A DNA stretch of 64,000 bases. Origin: Gemmatimonadales bacterium. GTDB lineage: Bacteria; Gemmatimonadota; Gemmatimonadetes; Gemmatimonadales; GWC2-71-9. The stretch is from NCBI GenBank assembly GCA_025934955.1, contig JAICWE010000002.1, positions 1 to 64,000 on the forward strand, in the 5' to 3' direction. Numbering within the stretch: the stretch's first letter is position 1; the number at the start of each line of letters is the position of its first letter. The notes under the pieces are model-generated. The model was not told the DNA's origin. It worked only from the letters and a program-made list of their open reading frames with translations, and did no database searches. Below are positions 24,212-35,152 of this stretch, in pieces. The translations under genes and the position numbers were made by a program.

Positions 24212-25108
24212 CTAGGGCCGCTGCTCCGCCGCGAGCAGCACGCGGGTGGCGATCAGCGCGCGCTCCTCCCGCGCGGTGCTGCCGAAGCTGCCGTCGGGCC
24301 GCTGCTGGGCGACGAGCGTCGGCGCCGCCCGGCGGAGCGCGTCGCGCGCCTCGGGCGCGGGCACCGTCGCCAGCGCCTCCAGCAGATGGAAGAAGTCGCC
24401 CCCAGGCCACGTGCCCGACGTGTCCTGGTGCCGCGCGATCATCGCCGCGAGCGCCGCCGCCGCCTCGATCCGCTGCGACGCCGCCAGCGCGTGCAGGGCC
24501 GACGCCGCGAGATCCGGCGCCCAATAGGCGCCCCAGTCGCCGAACTGCCCCTCCAGGCGCGCGAGACAGATCGCGTGCTGGTCCACCTGCGGCCGGCTCG
24601 CGTGGCCGGCGCGAAGCGCCGCCCGCAGCATGAGGCAGCTCGCCGCGAAGCGCGCGGCGGGCTCGGCCCGGAAGACCTTGCCGTTGGGAAAGCTGATCGG
24701 AGCCAGGCGCTCGCTGGCCGGCCCGGGCGAGAAGAAGCCGCCGAGCGCGTGCTCGCAGGCGCGGTGGCGGTGGCGCGCGTCGGCGCAGCCCTCCGCGAAG
24801 TTGCCGGGCTTGCCCTGCACGCTCAGCACCCAGCCCATCACCCGCACCGTGCCCGGCTGGTCGCCGCCGTGGCCCAGGTCCATCAGCTCGTGCGCGCGCC
24901 ATGCGGTCGCGACCGCGCCGCCCGGAAGACTGCCGTCGAGCCGGGTTTCCTCCCGCAGCACCACGATGAGCTCGGCCCGGAGCGTGTCGTCGTCCGGTGC
25001 GGCGCGTCCGAGCGCCGCGCGGGCCAGCACCCCCTGGCGACTGCGCCGCTCGGCGAAGAAGCCGCCGAGGCGGGTCAGCGCGTCCGCGACGCTCGCCGTA
25101 CCGCGCAC
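24212..25108 (-). CDS. Hypothetical protein with alpha/alpha-toroid (prenyltransferase/cyclase-like) repeats
   Basis: 298 residues from GTG 25108 with taggag about 9 nt upstream; the longer track start lies inside the amidohydrolase gene. Repeated helical pairs punctuated by QDTSGTWPGGDFF and QQRPDGSFGSTAREERAL look like QW-type repeats of squalene cyclase/prenyltransferase toroids. No DXDD-type catalytic motif is visible, so enzyme activity is doubtful. It contains several Cys/His residues (CADARHRHRACEHALGGFF). It follows the amidohydrolase by 10 nt. Confidence 0.65.
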   Translation of the reverse strand: MRGTASVADALTRLGGFFAERRSRQGVLARAALGRAAPDDDTLRAELIVVLREETRLDGSLPGGAVATAWRAHELMDLGHGGDQPGTVRVMGWVLSVQGKPGNFAEGCADARHRHRACEHALGGFFSPGPASERLAPISFPNGKVFRAEPAARFAASCLMLRAALRAGHASRPQVDQHAICLARLEGQFGDWGAYWAPDLAASALHALAASQRIEAAAALAAMIARHQDTSGTWPGGDFFHLLEALATVPAPEARDALRRAAPTLVAQQRPDGSFGSTAREERALIATRVLLAAEQRP

Positions 25109-25118
25109 GTCGTCGCTC

Positions 25119-26471
25119 CTACCAGCTGCGCCGGATCGAATCCACCGCGAAGAGCTGTCCGCGGACGACGACGCGTTCGATGGACTGGGTGTTCTGGATG
25201 TTGTCAAGCGGATTCCTGCCCAGGACGATGAGGTCGGCCGCCTTGCCGGGGGCGACGACGCCGATGGAATCGGCGCCGAGGAGCACGGCGGCATCGTGGG
25301 TCGCGGCGAGGAGCGCGTCGGCCGGCGTGAGCCCGGCGCGCACCAGCAGTTCCATTTCCTGGTGCTCGCTGAAACCGGGCACCAGCATCTGATTGCTCGC
25401 GTCGGTGCCGGCCGCGATGACGCCGCCGGCGCGGAGGAACTCGCGCAGGAAGAGATCCTGATTGGGACGCGAGCGCCGGAAGGCCGCGAAGTCGGCGGGT
25501 CCCCAGCCGGCGCGCGCGATCATGTCGGGCACGTTCCACCGGGTCCGCGCGACCGGCGGCACCGCCGCGAGCCACGGGGCCCGCAGCACCGCCGGATCGT
25601 CCAGGCGGCTGTACAGCTCGTGCAGCACCAGCGTCGGCACCAGGATGACGTTCTTCTGCGCCAGGTGCCTGGCCACGCGTTCGAGCGCGGCGGAATCGAG
25701 TCCGGCCCAGCTCTTCTCGAACGCGGTCCAGCCGGCAAAGAAGCTCTTCTCGTGCGCGGCATAGAGCGGTGCCGCATCGCCGGCGGACTCGGGGACGCCG
25801 CTCATGTGCTCGATCGACCGGATGCCGATGTCGGCCGCGGTCACCGCGTCGGTGAGCCCGAGGTGGCCCGCCACGCGCAGGCCGAAGCTGTTGGCCTCGT
25901 CCACGATGGCGTGGAGCATCGGCGGCGTGACGCGGGTGTAGACCTTGAGGTAGTCCACACCCTTCACCGCGAGCTTGTCCACCGCCTTCCGCGCCTCGGA
26001 GTTGTCGTGGACCTCGAGCGCGTTGGGGTAGGTTGCGGGTGCGGCATCGATCATGGCGCCGGCGCTGTAGATCCGGGGCGAGGTGAAGGCGTTGAGGCTC
26101 GCCTTCTCCCGCAGGTCCATGATGGAATCCAGCGTGCCGTGCATGTCGCGCACGCTGGTGACGCCGTAGGCGAGGTAGCGCGGCAGCGCCCAGCGCTCCA
26201 CGTGCGCGTGCGCGTCGATGAAGCCCGGCATGACGAACTTGCCGGTCGCGTCCACCTTCCGCGTGTGGCGGGGCATGTGGAAGCCGTCGCGCGGCGTCAC
26301 CGATTCGATTAGATGCCCGCGCGTCACCACCACCATGTCCCGCTGCGGCGGTCCCCCGCGGCCGTCAATGACGGTCGCGCCGACCAGCGCGATGCCGTCG
26401 GGCGGGCCGCGATGGCAGCCGCCCGCGGCCGCGCCCATCGCGAGCGCGAGCGCCGCGGCACCGAGACGCAT
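25119..26471 (-). CDS. Amidohydrolase family lipoprotein (imidazolonepropionase-like)
   Basis: 450 residues from ATG 26471 (MRLGAAALALAMGAAAGGC), giving a lipobox signal peptide. Metal-dependent hydrolase motifs: MPGFIDAHAHVERW (first metal site), VDYLKVYTR with the central Lys, VAGHLGLTDAV, IRSIEHMSGV, and AAGTDASNQMLVPG with the final Asp. The C-terminus LAPGKAADLIVLGRNPLDN-like segment is typical of secreted Gemmatimonadota and Bacteroidota amidohydrolases. The substrate could be an N-acyl amino acid or dipeptide. It follows the SnoaL-like lipoprotein gene by 34 nt. Confidence 0.9.
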   Translation of the reverse strand: MRLGAAALALAMGAAAGGCHRGPPDGIALVGATVIDGRGGPPQRDMVVVTRGHLIESVTPRDGFHMPRHTRKVDATGKFVMPGFIDAHAHVERWALPRYLAYGVTSVRDMHGTLDSIMDLREKASLNAFTSPRIYSAGAMIDAAPATYPNALEVHDNSEARKAVDKLAVKGVDYLKVYTRVTPPMLHAIVDEANSFGLRVAGHLGLTDAVTAADIGIRSIEHMSGVPESAGDAAPLYAAHEKSFFAGWTAFEKSWAGLDSAALERVARHLAQKNVILVPTLVLHELYSRLDDPAVLRAPWLAAVPPVARTRWNVPDMIARAGWGPADFAAFRRSRPNQDLFLREFLRAGGVIAAGTDASNQMLVPGFSEHQEMELLVRAGLTPADALLAATHDAAVLLGADSIGVVAPGKAADLIVLGRNPLDNIQNTQSIERVVVRGQLFAVDSIRRSW

Positions 26472-26505
26472 CGGCCGCCGCGCCGGCGGGCGCCTGGCCC
26501 GGCGC

Positions 26506-26976
26506 CTAGCGCGGATCGCTGGAGGTGTGATCGTGGAGGATCTTCCAGCCATTCGCCTGGTGCTCCATGACGAGAGTGAACGGCCCGCTCGAGGTGGTCG
26601 CACCGCCCCGCGCCAGCACGTAGCGGCCGGTCACCAGTGCCAGCGTCGGCGCGAGCGGCCGCGCCGTCAGCTCCTCGAAGTGCAGGCTGTCCCGCGGCGC
26701 GCCGGGCGCGAAGCGCGGCGCGTAGTGCTGCCGGATCCAGTCGTAGCCGTGCTGCGGGCGGCGGCCGTCCATGAACGTCGTCGCCGTGTCGCGCGCGTAG
26801 TCGGACACGAAGGCGTCGAGGTCGCCCCGGTTCCAGGCCGCCGCCGAGCGGACGAACTGCGCCGTCAGCTCGGCGGTGAGCCGGGCGCGCTCGGGGAGCG
26901 GCGCGGGTCGCGTCGGCACGGCCGCATGGCCGCAGCCGGCCAGCAGGCCGGCTAGAATGAGACTGCGTCTATGCAT
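26506..26976 (-). CDS. SnoaL/NTF2-like lipoprotein
   Basis: 156 residues with a lipobox signal peptide (LILAGLLAGC). The mature part has the NTF2-like/DUF4440 pattern: FVRSAAAWNRGDLDAFVSDY near the start, then RYVLARGG and the closing GWKILHDHTSSD. These small cone-shaped domains bind small ligands or catalyse isomerisations. It is probably co-transcribed with the amidohydrolase downstream and is divergent from the GH15 gene. Confidence 0.82.
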   Translation of the reverse strand: MHRRSLILAGLLAGCGHAAVPTRPAPLPERARLTAELTAQFVRSAAAWNRGDLDAFVSDYARDTATTFMDGRRPQHGYDWIRQHYAPRFAPGAPRDSLHFEELTARPLAPTLALVTGRYVLARGGATTSSGPFTLVMEHQANGWKILHDHTSSDPR

Positions 26977-27006
26977 GCGGGTCGATGGCTCGGAGACACG
27001 ACAAGT

Positions 27007-27012
27007 TATACT
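27007..27012 (+). promoter_or_regulatory. -10 box tatact immediately upstream of the GH15 gene
   Basis: TATACT ends 8 nt before the ATG at 27021, and no ribosome-binding site is visible between them (gtgaaccc). Transcription would then start almost at the initiation codon, giving a leaderless or near-leaderless mRNA. No clear -35 box is seen. Confidence 0.5.
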
Positions 27013-27020
27013 GTGAACCC

Positions 27021-28856
<1,836 letters not shown>

Positions 28857-28905
28857 TCGGCATCGGCCGACTACCGCCTGGAACGGAAGACGCTGGAGCC
28901 GCGGG

Positions 28906-29418
28906 CTAGCGGCGCCTGCGACGGGCTCCGCCGCGCTTGGCGGCCTTCTTGGCGCTCTTCCTGGCGCTCTTCCGGGCGGGACGGCGCCCGCCGCGGGCGG
29001 CACCGCGCCGTGCGGACTTCCTGGCGCTCTTCCGCGCGGTCCGTCCGGCGCGCTTCTTCGCCGACTTCCCGGTGCTCCGCTTGGCGGCCTTCCTGGCGCT
29101 CTTCTTCGCGGGCTTCCTGGCCGTCTTCCTGGCGGACTTCTTCGCAGCCTTCTTGGTGCTCTTCTTGGCGGTCTTCTTGGCAGTCTTCTTGGCGGTCTTC
29201 TTGGCGGCCGGGCGAGCGGGCTGCTTCGCCGCTGCGGGGGTGCTCTTCCTTGCGGGACGTGAAGGAGCCGAGCGCGTGCCGCTGCCGTTACCCGCGGGAG
29301 TGGACCCGTACGACGGCGCCGGCGGCGGAGGCGGGGCCGGCGGCTCCGGGGTCATGGGCGAGTCCTCCATCCAGCCACCGCTCTGCCAGCTCGACTCCAT
29401 GAACTCTAGCTCGGCCAT
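28906..29418 (-). CDS. Histone H1-like Lys/Arg/Ala-rich protein
   Basis: 170 residues. The first ~55 are acidic to Pro-rich (MAELEFMESSWQSGGWMEDS ... PPPPPAPSYGSTP). The remainder is built of short basic repeats (AAKKTAKKTAKKTAKKST, then KSARKTARKPAKKSARK) ending RRRRR. This is the composition of bacterial histone H1-like (HctB/AlgP-type) DNA-binding tails. It should compact or coat DNA. The repeat region shows strong iteration at DNA level and may vary in length between strains. Convergent with the GH15 gene. Confidence 0.85.
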   Translation of the reverse strand: MAELEFMESSWQSGGWMEDSPMTPEPPAPPPPPAPSYGSTPAGNGSGTRSAPSRPARKSTPAAAKQPARPAAKKTAKKTAKKTAKKSTKKAAKKSARKTARKPAKKSARKAAKRSTGKSAKKRAGRTARKSARKSARRGAARGGRRPARKSARKSAKKAAKRGGARRRRR

Positions 29419-29566
29419 CGTCTGGATCCTCCCATAGTCCCATCGCTTGCTGCGGCGTCACCCGCCGCGGGGCCGAAGCGCGCACACGCCTCCGGGGAGC
29501 TTCTATAACATGCACATCCCGTCCGCGAGTGCAAGCGGCATCCGCGCGCCATCAGCGCTCGCGCGC

Positions 29567-29572
29567 TATTAT
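29567..29572 (+). promoter_or_regulatory. Possible -10 box tattat for the Big2/beta-propeller gene
   Basis: TATTAT stands out in otherwise GC-rich sequence, 79 nt upstream of the preferred GTG start at 29651. Another AT-rich stretch, tataac at 29504, could serve this gene or (in reverse) the histone-like gene. Neither has a clear -35 box. Confidence 0.3.
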
Positions 29573-29650
29573 TGTCGGGCTTCCCCAACATCCCGAGCGC
29601 CGAGCGCCGTATCGCGGCCGGCGTGGTCCATCCACAGCAGCGGACTTCTC

Positions 29651-31921
29651 GTGCGCCGTTTCCCCGTCGTTTCCTCTCTGCTCACGGCCCTGGTGGCCAC
29701 CGCCGCCGGCGTCGCGCCGCTCGCGGCGCAGTCGAAGCCCAAGCCGAAGCCGCCGGCCAAGCCGCCGGCCAGGGCCGCGGTGGTCGTCGCCGAGGTGCAG
29801 GTCACCCCGGAAACGATGACCCTGGGCGTCGGGCAGAAGCAGCCGCTCTTCGCCACCGCGTTCGACAAGCGGGGCAACCTGCTGCCCAACGTCCGCTTCA
29901 CCTTCATCGCGGTGGACCCGGCGATCGCCAAGGTCACGGCCGACGGCAGCGTCGCGGGGCTGAAGCCCGGCCTCACCAAGGTCGAGGCCCACGCCGGCGG
30001 GCGGCGCGCGTCCATCGCCGTGCTGGTGAATCCCGACAGCGCCGCCGACTCGACCCGCGGCGGCCGAAACGCCGTGCTCACCATCGATCCCGCCGCGATC
30101 CGGCTGCTCCCGGGCGAGGGCATGCAGCTCCGGCCGCAGCTGGTGCGGGACGACGGGACCGGGCTCAGCGTCGGCAAGGTCCAATGGAAGACGCTGCGTC
30201 CCGACGTGGCGGCGGTGGACAGCACCGGCACCGTCATCGGCATCGCGGCCGGGCAGACCATCGTGCAGGCGGCGTCCGGCGGCCTCGAGGCCACCGCGCC
30301 GGTGACCGTCGAACAGGCCGACATCGCACTCTCTCCCGCCACCGTCGTGCTCGGCCCGGGCGAGAGCGACACGCTCGGCGTGACGGTGCCGTCGCAGGGC
30401 AACCGCCCGCTCCACGCCGACATTCTCTGGCGTTCCACCGATTCGTCCATCGCGCGGGTGACCGACGGCGTGGTCCAAGGCGTGGCGCCGGGCGACGCGG
30501 AGGTGGTGCTCACCGCGTTCGGCGCGGAGCGCCGCGCCGCGGTGCACGTGCACAAGGCGGCGACGACCATCGTGGTCACGCCGCGGCCGGCCGACGGTCC
30601 GGTGCTGGTGCCGATGCACGGCTTCCGCCCGGTGAGCGGGCGCGCGCTCGCGGCGGACTCGACACCGGTCACCGAAGCGCGCATCTCCTGGCAGGTGGGT
30701 GACACCGCCATCGCGAGCTATGACGCGGCGAGCGGCACCGTCGCCGGCCACGCGCTCGGCACGACGACGCTGACCGCCCGGCTGCCCGGCTTCGATCCGG
30801 TCGCGTGGACCGTCCACGTCATTCCGGGTACCGTGGCGCTCGACCGAACCCGCGTCGGGCTGCTGGCCGGCGAGCGCGCCACGCTGACCCCGCGCCTGCT
30901 CGACGACACCAACCGCCCGCTCCCCGGCACGCCCGAGGTCAGTTGGAAGAGCAGCGACGCCGCCATCGCCGCGCTGGCCGAGGGCGGCGTCATTGAGGCG
31001 AAGAAGCCGGGGCATGCGACGGTGACGGTGACGACGCCGTGGGGGAAGACCGCGACGGCCGACATCTTCGTCACCGGCGACCTGCTGCTCGCGAGCAGCC
31101 GCGGCGGCGGTATCGCCATCTACCAGCTCCGCACCGCCGCGCCCGATGCCTTCATGCTGGTGCACGCCGACAGCGGGCAGAGCATCCAGCCGGTCTTCTC
31201 GCCCGATCGCACCCGGATCGCGTTCGCGGCGAGCCGCACCGCCCCCGGCGTCGCCGGCGCCACGTTCGACGTCTTCGTCATGGACGCCGACGGCGGCAAC
31301 GTACGGCAGCTCACCAGCGGACTCGGCTCCGAGAGCGAGCCGGCGTGGACGCCCGACGGCAGGCGCATCCTCTTCACCGGGACCAGCAGCGGCACGACCC
31401 AGGTCTTCAGCATTCCCGCCGAGGGCGGCGACGCCCGCGCGCTCACCGTCGGGCCCGGCGGCAACGGCGCGGCGGCGGTGGCGCCGGACGGACATCGCGT
31501 CGCCTTCACCAGCGCGCGCGACGGCAACTACGAGCTGTACCTCACCGACGTCGAAGGCGGCCAGCCCACGCGGCTCACCAAGACGTCGCAGCGCGAGGCG
31601 AACCCGCAGTTCCTGCCCGACGGCTCGCTGATCTACACGGTGGATCACTCGGGCGGATCGCGGGTGATGCGCCTGGCGATCGGCGAGCCCGCGCCGGCGC
31701 AGCTCTTCGAGAGCGAGCAGCCGATCACCGGCCTCGCCGCGTCACGCGATGGCCGCACCGTGGCGTACACCACCGGGCAGCTTTCCGGCCGGCGCGGCAA
31801 GGCGCAGTTCGGGCTGTTCATCCGCCCGCTTCCCGCCGCGGGAACGCCGCCGTCGCAGGCGCCGGCCGCGACCGTGGTGCCGCTCACGCCGGGCGAGCAG
31901 GTGCTGTCGCCCTCGTTCTGA
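29651..31921 (+). CDS. Secreted protein with five Big2-like Ig domains and a TolB-type beta-propeller
   Basis: 756 residues from GTG 29651 (VRRFPVVSSLLTALVATAAG), chosen because a signal peptide cut after LAAQ follows at once. After a Lys/Pro linker, five Big2-type repeats run to about residue 475, each ending in a line such as KVTADGSVAGLKPGLTKVEA or GGVIEAKKPGHATVTVTT. The C-terminal half is a TolB/PD40 beta-propeller with blades such as SESEPAWTPDGRRILFTG, APDGHRVAFTSARDGNYELY and ASRDGRTVAYTT. It is likely an extracytoplasmic binding or scaffold protein. The alcohol dehydrogenase gene follows after 17 nt. Confidence 0.82.
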   Translation: MRRFPVVSSLLTALVATAAGVAPLAAQSKPKPKPPAKPPARAAVVVAEVQVTPETMTLGVGQKQPLFATAFDKRGNLLPNVRFTFIAVDPAIAKVTADGSVAGLKPGLTKVEAHAGGRRASIAVLVNPDSAADSTRGGRNAVLTIDPAAIRLLPGEGMQLRPQLVRDDGTGLSVGKVQWKTLRPDVAAVDSTGTVIGIAAGQTIVQAASGGLEATAPVTVEQADIALSPATVVLGPGESDTLGVTVPSQGNRPLHADILWRSTDSSIARVTDGVVQGVAPGDAEVVLTAFGAERRAAVHVHKAATTIVVTPRPADGPVLVPMHGFRPVSGRALAADSTPVTEARISWQVGDTAIASYDAASGTVAGHALGTTTLTARLPGFDPVAWTVHVIPGTVALDRTRVGLLAGERATLTPRLLDDTNRPLPGTPEVSWKSSDAAIAALAEGGVIEAKKPGHATVTVTTPWGKTATADIFVTGDLLLASSRGGGIAIYQLRTAAPDAFMLVHADSGQSIQPVFSPDRTRIAFAASRTAPGVAGATFDVFVMDADGGNVRQLTSGLGSESEPAWTPDGRRILFTGTSSGTTQVFSIPAEGGDARALTVGPGGNGAAAVAPDGHRVAFTSARDGNYELYLTDVEGGQPTRLTKTSQREANPQFLPDGSLIYTVDHSGGSRVMRLAIGEPAPAQLFESEQPITGLAASRDGRTVAYTTGQLSGRRGKAQFGLFIRPLPAAGTPPSQAPAATVVPLTPGEQVLSPSF

Positions 31922-31938
31922 TCGGCTGAGGCCCGCGC

Positions 31939-32976
31939 GTGCGCGCTCTCGCTCTCACGGCGGCCGCCGGGCCCGAGCGGCTCGCCGTCGTCGAGCTGCC
32001 GGTGCCCGCGCTCACCGCGCCCGACCAGGTGCGGATCCGGATGCGCGCCGCGGCGCTCAACCATCTCGACCTCTTCGTCGCTGCGGGGCTCCCCGGCGTC
32101 GAGACGACGTACCCGCACGTGGTCGGCGCCGATGGCGCGGGCGAGGTGGATGCGGTGGGCGATGCGGTGCGCGACTTCGTCCCGGGCGACCGCGTCATGA
32201 TCAACCCCGGCCTTTCCTGCGGAGACTGCGGCTACTGTCGCGCCGGCGAGGAGTCGTGCTGCACCCGGTTCGCGCTGCTGGGCGAGCATCGCGGCGGCGC
32301 CGCGGCGGAATACGTCGTGCTGCCGGCCGCCAACCTGGCGCGAGTGCCTGGCGCAATGCCGTGGCCCCAGGCGGCGGCATTCTCGCTCGCGACGCTCACC
32401 GCGTGGCGAATGCTCACCACCCGCGCGCGGGTACAGCCCGGTGAATCGGTGCTCGTGTGGGGCGCGGGCGGCGGCGTCGCGCTCGCCGCGATCCGGATCG
32501 GCGCGCTGCTCGGCGCCCGGATCATCGCGACCAGCGGCAGCGCGGCGAAGCTGGCCGCCGCTCGAGCGGCCGGCGCCGTGGAGGCGCTCGATCACTCGAC
32601 CCACGACGTCGTGGCCGGCGTGCGGGCGCTGACCGGCGGACTCGGCGCCGACGTCGTGGTGGACAGCGTCGGCGAGCGGACCTGGCCCGCCTCGCTCCGG
32701 GCGATGCGCCGCGGCGGGCGGCTGGTGATCTGCGGCGCCACCACCGGCCCCAACGTGTCGCTCGACCTGCGCCGACTCTTCTGGCACCAGTGGAGCATCC
32801 TCGGCAGCACCATGGGAACCCGGCGCGAGTACGCCGAGATCGTGCGGCTGGCGCATGAGGGCAAGCTGTGGCCGGCGGTGGACCGGGTGGTGCCGCTCGC
32901 CGCGGGCGCCGAAGCGTTCGCGCGGCTCGCGCGCGGCGAGCAGACCGGCAAACTCGTCATCGAGGTGGCAGCGTGA
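31939..32976 (+). CDS. Zinc-type alcohol dehydrogenase / quinone oxidoreductase (MDR superfamily)
   Basis: 345 residues from GTG 31939. The N-terminal catalytic domain has GADGAGEVDAVGDAV and the structural zinc cysteines in CGDCGYCRAGEESCC. The NADP-binding motif is VLVWGAGGGVALAAIRIG. DVVVDSVGERTWPASLRAM and RRGGRLVICGATTG complete the Rossmann domain. The usual catalytic-zinc Cys near residue 40 is replaced (ALNHLDLFVAAG), as in quinone-oxidoreductase-like members. Its stop overlaps the next gene's GTG by 4 nt. Confidence 0.9.
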   Translation: MRALALTAAAGPERLAVVELPVPALTAPDQVRIRMRAAALNHLDLFVAAGLPGVETTYPHVVGADGAGEVDAVGDAVRDFVPGDRVMINPGLSCGDCGYCRAGEESCCTRFALLGEHRGGAAAEYVVLPAANLARVPGAMPWPQAAAFSLATLTAWRMLTTRARVQPGESVLVWGAGGGVALAAIRIGALLGARIIATSGSAAKLAAARAAGAVEALDHSTHDVVAGVRALTGGLGADVVVDSVGERTWPASLRAMRRGGRLVICGATTGPNVSLDLRRLFWHQWSILGSTMGTRREYAEIVRLAHEGKLWPAVDRVVPLAAGAEAFARLARGEQTGKLVIEVAA

Positions 32977-33698
32977 ACGAACTATGGGAGCGCCTCAGGG
33001 CCGGCGCCGGAGAGATGGGCAGCTTCGTGCCCGCGCTCGCCGGCGCGGTGGTCATTCTGCTGGTCGGCTGGTTCGTCGCGCGACAGGTGCAGCGCTGGAT
33101 GAATCAGACGCTCGCGCGGCTCGACTTCAACCGGGTGGCGGCCGCGGGCGGGCTCGACGAGGTCGTGGGCCGCACCGGCTCGCGGCTCGACCCGGTGCAC
33201 GCGCTCGCCAAGCTGATCTTCTGGCTGGTGATGCTGGTGACGATCCTGCTCGCCAGCGCCGCGCTCGGCCTCGAGAGCATCAACGAGATGTTCGGCCGGA
33301 TGCTCGGCTTCATCCCGGCGCTGATCGCGGCCATCGTCATCATCATCCTCGGGCTCATCGTCGGGGAGTTCGTGCGCAGTCTGATCCTGGCGTCGGCGGG
33401 AACGGTCAGCGGCGTGCCGACGGTGGCCAAGATCGCCAAGGGCGCGGTCATCGTCATCGCCATCTTCATGGCGCTGCAGCAGCTCGGCGTCGGTGAGGAC
33501 ATCGTCACCTCCGCGTTCACGCTGATCCTGGGCGCGATCGCGCTGGCGGTGGGACTGGCGTTCGGGCTGGGGAACCGGGAGCTGGCGGGGGAGATCACGC
33601 GGCGGTGGTACGAGGAAGGCCAGCGCCGCGACCGTCGCGCCGGCGACAAGCAGGGGCCCAACACGCCGCCGGATGGCGAGGTGCCGATCCTCGACTGA
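32973..33698 (+). CDS. Conserved TM-helix membrane protein, MscS-related
   Basis: 241 residues from GTG 32973 (VNELWERLRAGAGEMGSFVP), coupled to the upstream dehydrogenase through a GTGA overlap. About five hydrophobic helices (ALAGAVVILLVGWFVARQV, ALAKLIFWLVMLVTILLAS, ALIAAIVIIILGLIVGEFV, AKGAVIVIAIFMALQQL, AFTLILGAIALAVGLAFGLG) match the conserved TM helix repeats found beside mechanosensitive channel domains. The final AVGLAFGLGNRELAGEI resembles the MscS pore helix but the beta domain is absent. The soluble tail is charged. Confidence 0.8.
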   Translation: MNELWERLRAGAGEMGSFVPALAGAVVILLVGWFVARQVQRWMNQTLARLDFNRVAAAGGLDEVVGRTGSRLDPVHALAKLIFWLVMLVTILLASAALGLESINEMFGRMLGFIPALIAAIVIIILGLIVGEFVRSLILASAGTVSGVPTVAKIAKGAVIVIAIFMALQQLGVGEDIVTSAFTLILGAIALAVGLAFGLGNRELAGEITRRWYEEGQRRDRRAGDKQGPNTPPDGEVPILD

Positions 33699-33726
33699 CG
33701 CGGGCTCGCCGGCCGCCCATCGCCGC

Positions 33727-33756
33727 TTGACTCTCCGAGCGATTTACTCGTATTTG
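33727..33756 (+). promoter_or_regulatory. Promoter for the sulfurtransferase gene
   Basis: A -35 box ttgact (33727-33732) and a -10-like box tatttg (33751-33756) are separated by 18 bp, in a locally A/T-richer patch. The ATG follows 27 nt after the -10. This is the most sigma70-like pair seen in the window. Confidence 0.55.
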
Positions 33757-33783
33757 TGTGTCCCCCCCTGAGAGCAGGCCATT

Positions 33784-34707
33784 ATGCAGACGACGCAGAC
33801 ACAACCGAAGGCGCAGGGTGCGGGCACGACGGTGCCCGCCGTGACGCCGATCGGCGAGCGCGGCTACGCGCATCCCGAAGTACTGGTCTCGACCGACTGG
33901 GTCGCCGACCACCTGAACGACCCCACGGTGCGGGTGATCGAGTCGGACGAGGACCTGCTGCTGTACGAAACCGGGCACATCCCCGGCGCGGTCAAGATCG
34001 ACTGGGTCAACGATCTGAACGACGCGCTGGTGCGCGACTACGTGGGGCACGACGCGCTCCAGCGGCTGCTCCGCGCGCGCGGCATCAATCGCGACACCAC
34101 CATCGTGCTGTACGGCGACAAGAACAACTGGTGGGCGACGTACGCCTTCTGGGTGTTCCGCCTCTTCGGGCTCGAGCGGCTCCGCATCATGGACGGCGGG
34201 CGGGCGCGCTGGGAGGAGGAGGGCCGGCCGATGGCGACCGAGGTGCCGCGCTACCCCGGGGGCAACGTCTCCGTCGGCCCGCGCGACGACAGCCGGATCC
34301 GCGCCTTCCGCGACGAGGTGCTGGAGCACCAGCGCCGCCGCGGACCGCTGGTGGACGTGCGGAGCCCGGAGGAGTTCCGCGGCGAGCGGCTGCACATGCC
34401 GGAATACCCCAGCGAAGGCGCGCTCCGCGGCGGCCACATTCCCGGGGCCCGGGGTATACCGTGGGGCAAGGCGGTGGATCCCGCGACCCACACCTTCCGC
34501 CCGGCCGGCGAGCTGCGCGCGCTCTATGAGAAGGAGAACGGACTCGAGCCGGGAGACGAGACGATCGTCTACTGCCGCATCGGCGAGCGGTCGAGCCATA
34601 CCTGGTTCGCGCTCACCTACCTGCTCGGCTTCGACCGGGTGCGGAACTACGACGGCTCGTGGACCGAGTGGGGCAACAGCGTGGGAGCGCCGATCGAGCG
34701 GCCGTGA
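33784..34707 (+). CDS. Thiosulfate sulfurtransferase (two rhodanese domains)
   Basis: 307 residues. The inactive N-terminal rhodanese domain contains [16 protein letters not shown] and [20 protein letters not shown]. The active C-terminal one has [11 protein letters not shown] and the persulfide Cys loop [16 protein letters not shown]. This CRxGERS loop is the thiosulfate-specific type of the CysA/SseA family, which moves sulfane sulfur to cyanide or thiols. No signal peptide, so cytoplasmic. Independent promoter upstream. Confidence 0.93.
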   Translation: MQTTQTQPKAQGAGTTVPAVTPIGERGYAHPEVLVSTDWVADHLNDPTVRVIESDEDLLLYETGHIPGAVKIDWVNDLNDALVRDYVGHDALQRLLRARGINRDTTIVLYGDKNNWWATYAFWVFRLFGLERLRIMDGGRARWEEEGRPMATEVPRYPGGNVSVGPRDDSRIRAFRDEVLEHQRRRGPLVDVRSPEEFRGERLHMPEYPSEGALRGGHIPGARGIPWGKAVDPATHTFRPAGELRALYEKENGLEPGDETIVYCRIGERSSHTWFALTYLLGFDRVRNYDGSWTEWGNSVGAPIERP

Positions 34708-34722
34708 CGGCGGGCGGGCTGC

Positions 34723-35064
34723 CTAACGCTTCGCGCCGGTCCACTCCACCAGCCTCGCCGCCAGCCCGCCGAGCTCTTCCAGCTCGGCGGGCTTCGTCGC
34801 GAAGCGGCCCGACTCCAGGTCGGCCACGACGCGCCGGCACATCTCGCAGGTCCGCCGCAGCACGAAGCGCTGCACGAACTCGTCGCCCCGCGGGCTGCGC
34901 GAGGCGGCGAGGAGCGCCCACGCGCTGGTGCGGATGCTGTCCACCGCGGCCTTGAAGTCCTCGAGCCCCTCGGGCGGCACGCGGGCGTGGACGAGCTGGG
35001 CCTCGATCGCGTTGAGGGTCTCGCGGACCGAGGCGAGCTGAGCGGTCAACTGGTCGGTGGACAT
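34723..35064 (-). CDS. Hypothetical helical protein, 113 aa
   Basis: From ATG 35064 ([19 protein letters not shown]); the longer track start would cover the divergent pdxH promoter. All-helical and soluble. It has a Cys pair in [19 protein letters not shown] that could bind metal or form a disulfide. No family recognised. It is convergent with the sulfurtransferase gene (15-nt gap) and divergent from pdxH. Confidence 0.65.
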   Translation of the reverse strand: MSTDQLTAQLASVRETLNAIEAQLVHARVPPEGLEDFKAAVDSIRTSAWALLAASRSPRGDEFVQRFVLRRTCEMCRRVVADLESGRFATKPAELEELGGLAARLVEWTGAKR

Positions 35065-35152
35065 GGTGGGAGAGAATGCGGCGGAAACCGGATGGCCGCA
35101 ATACCCGCGCGGCATCTTCCGGCGCGGCCATCCTGCAGGCAATGTTTCCCTC

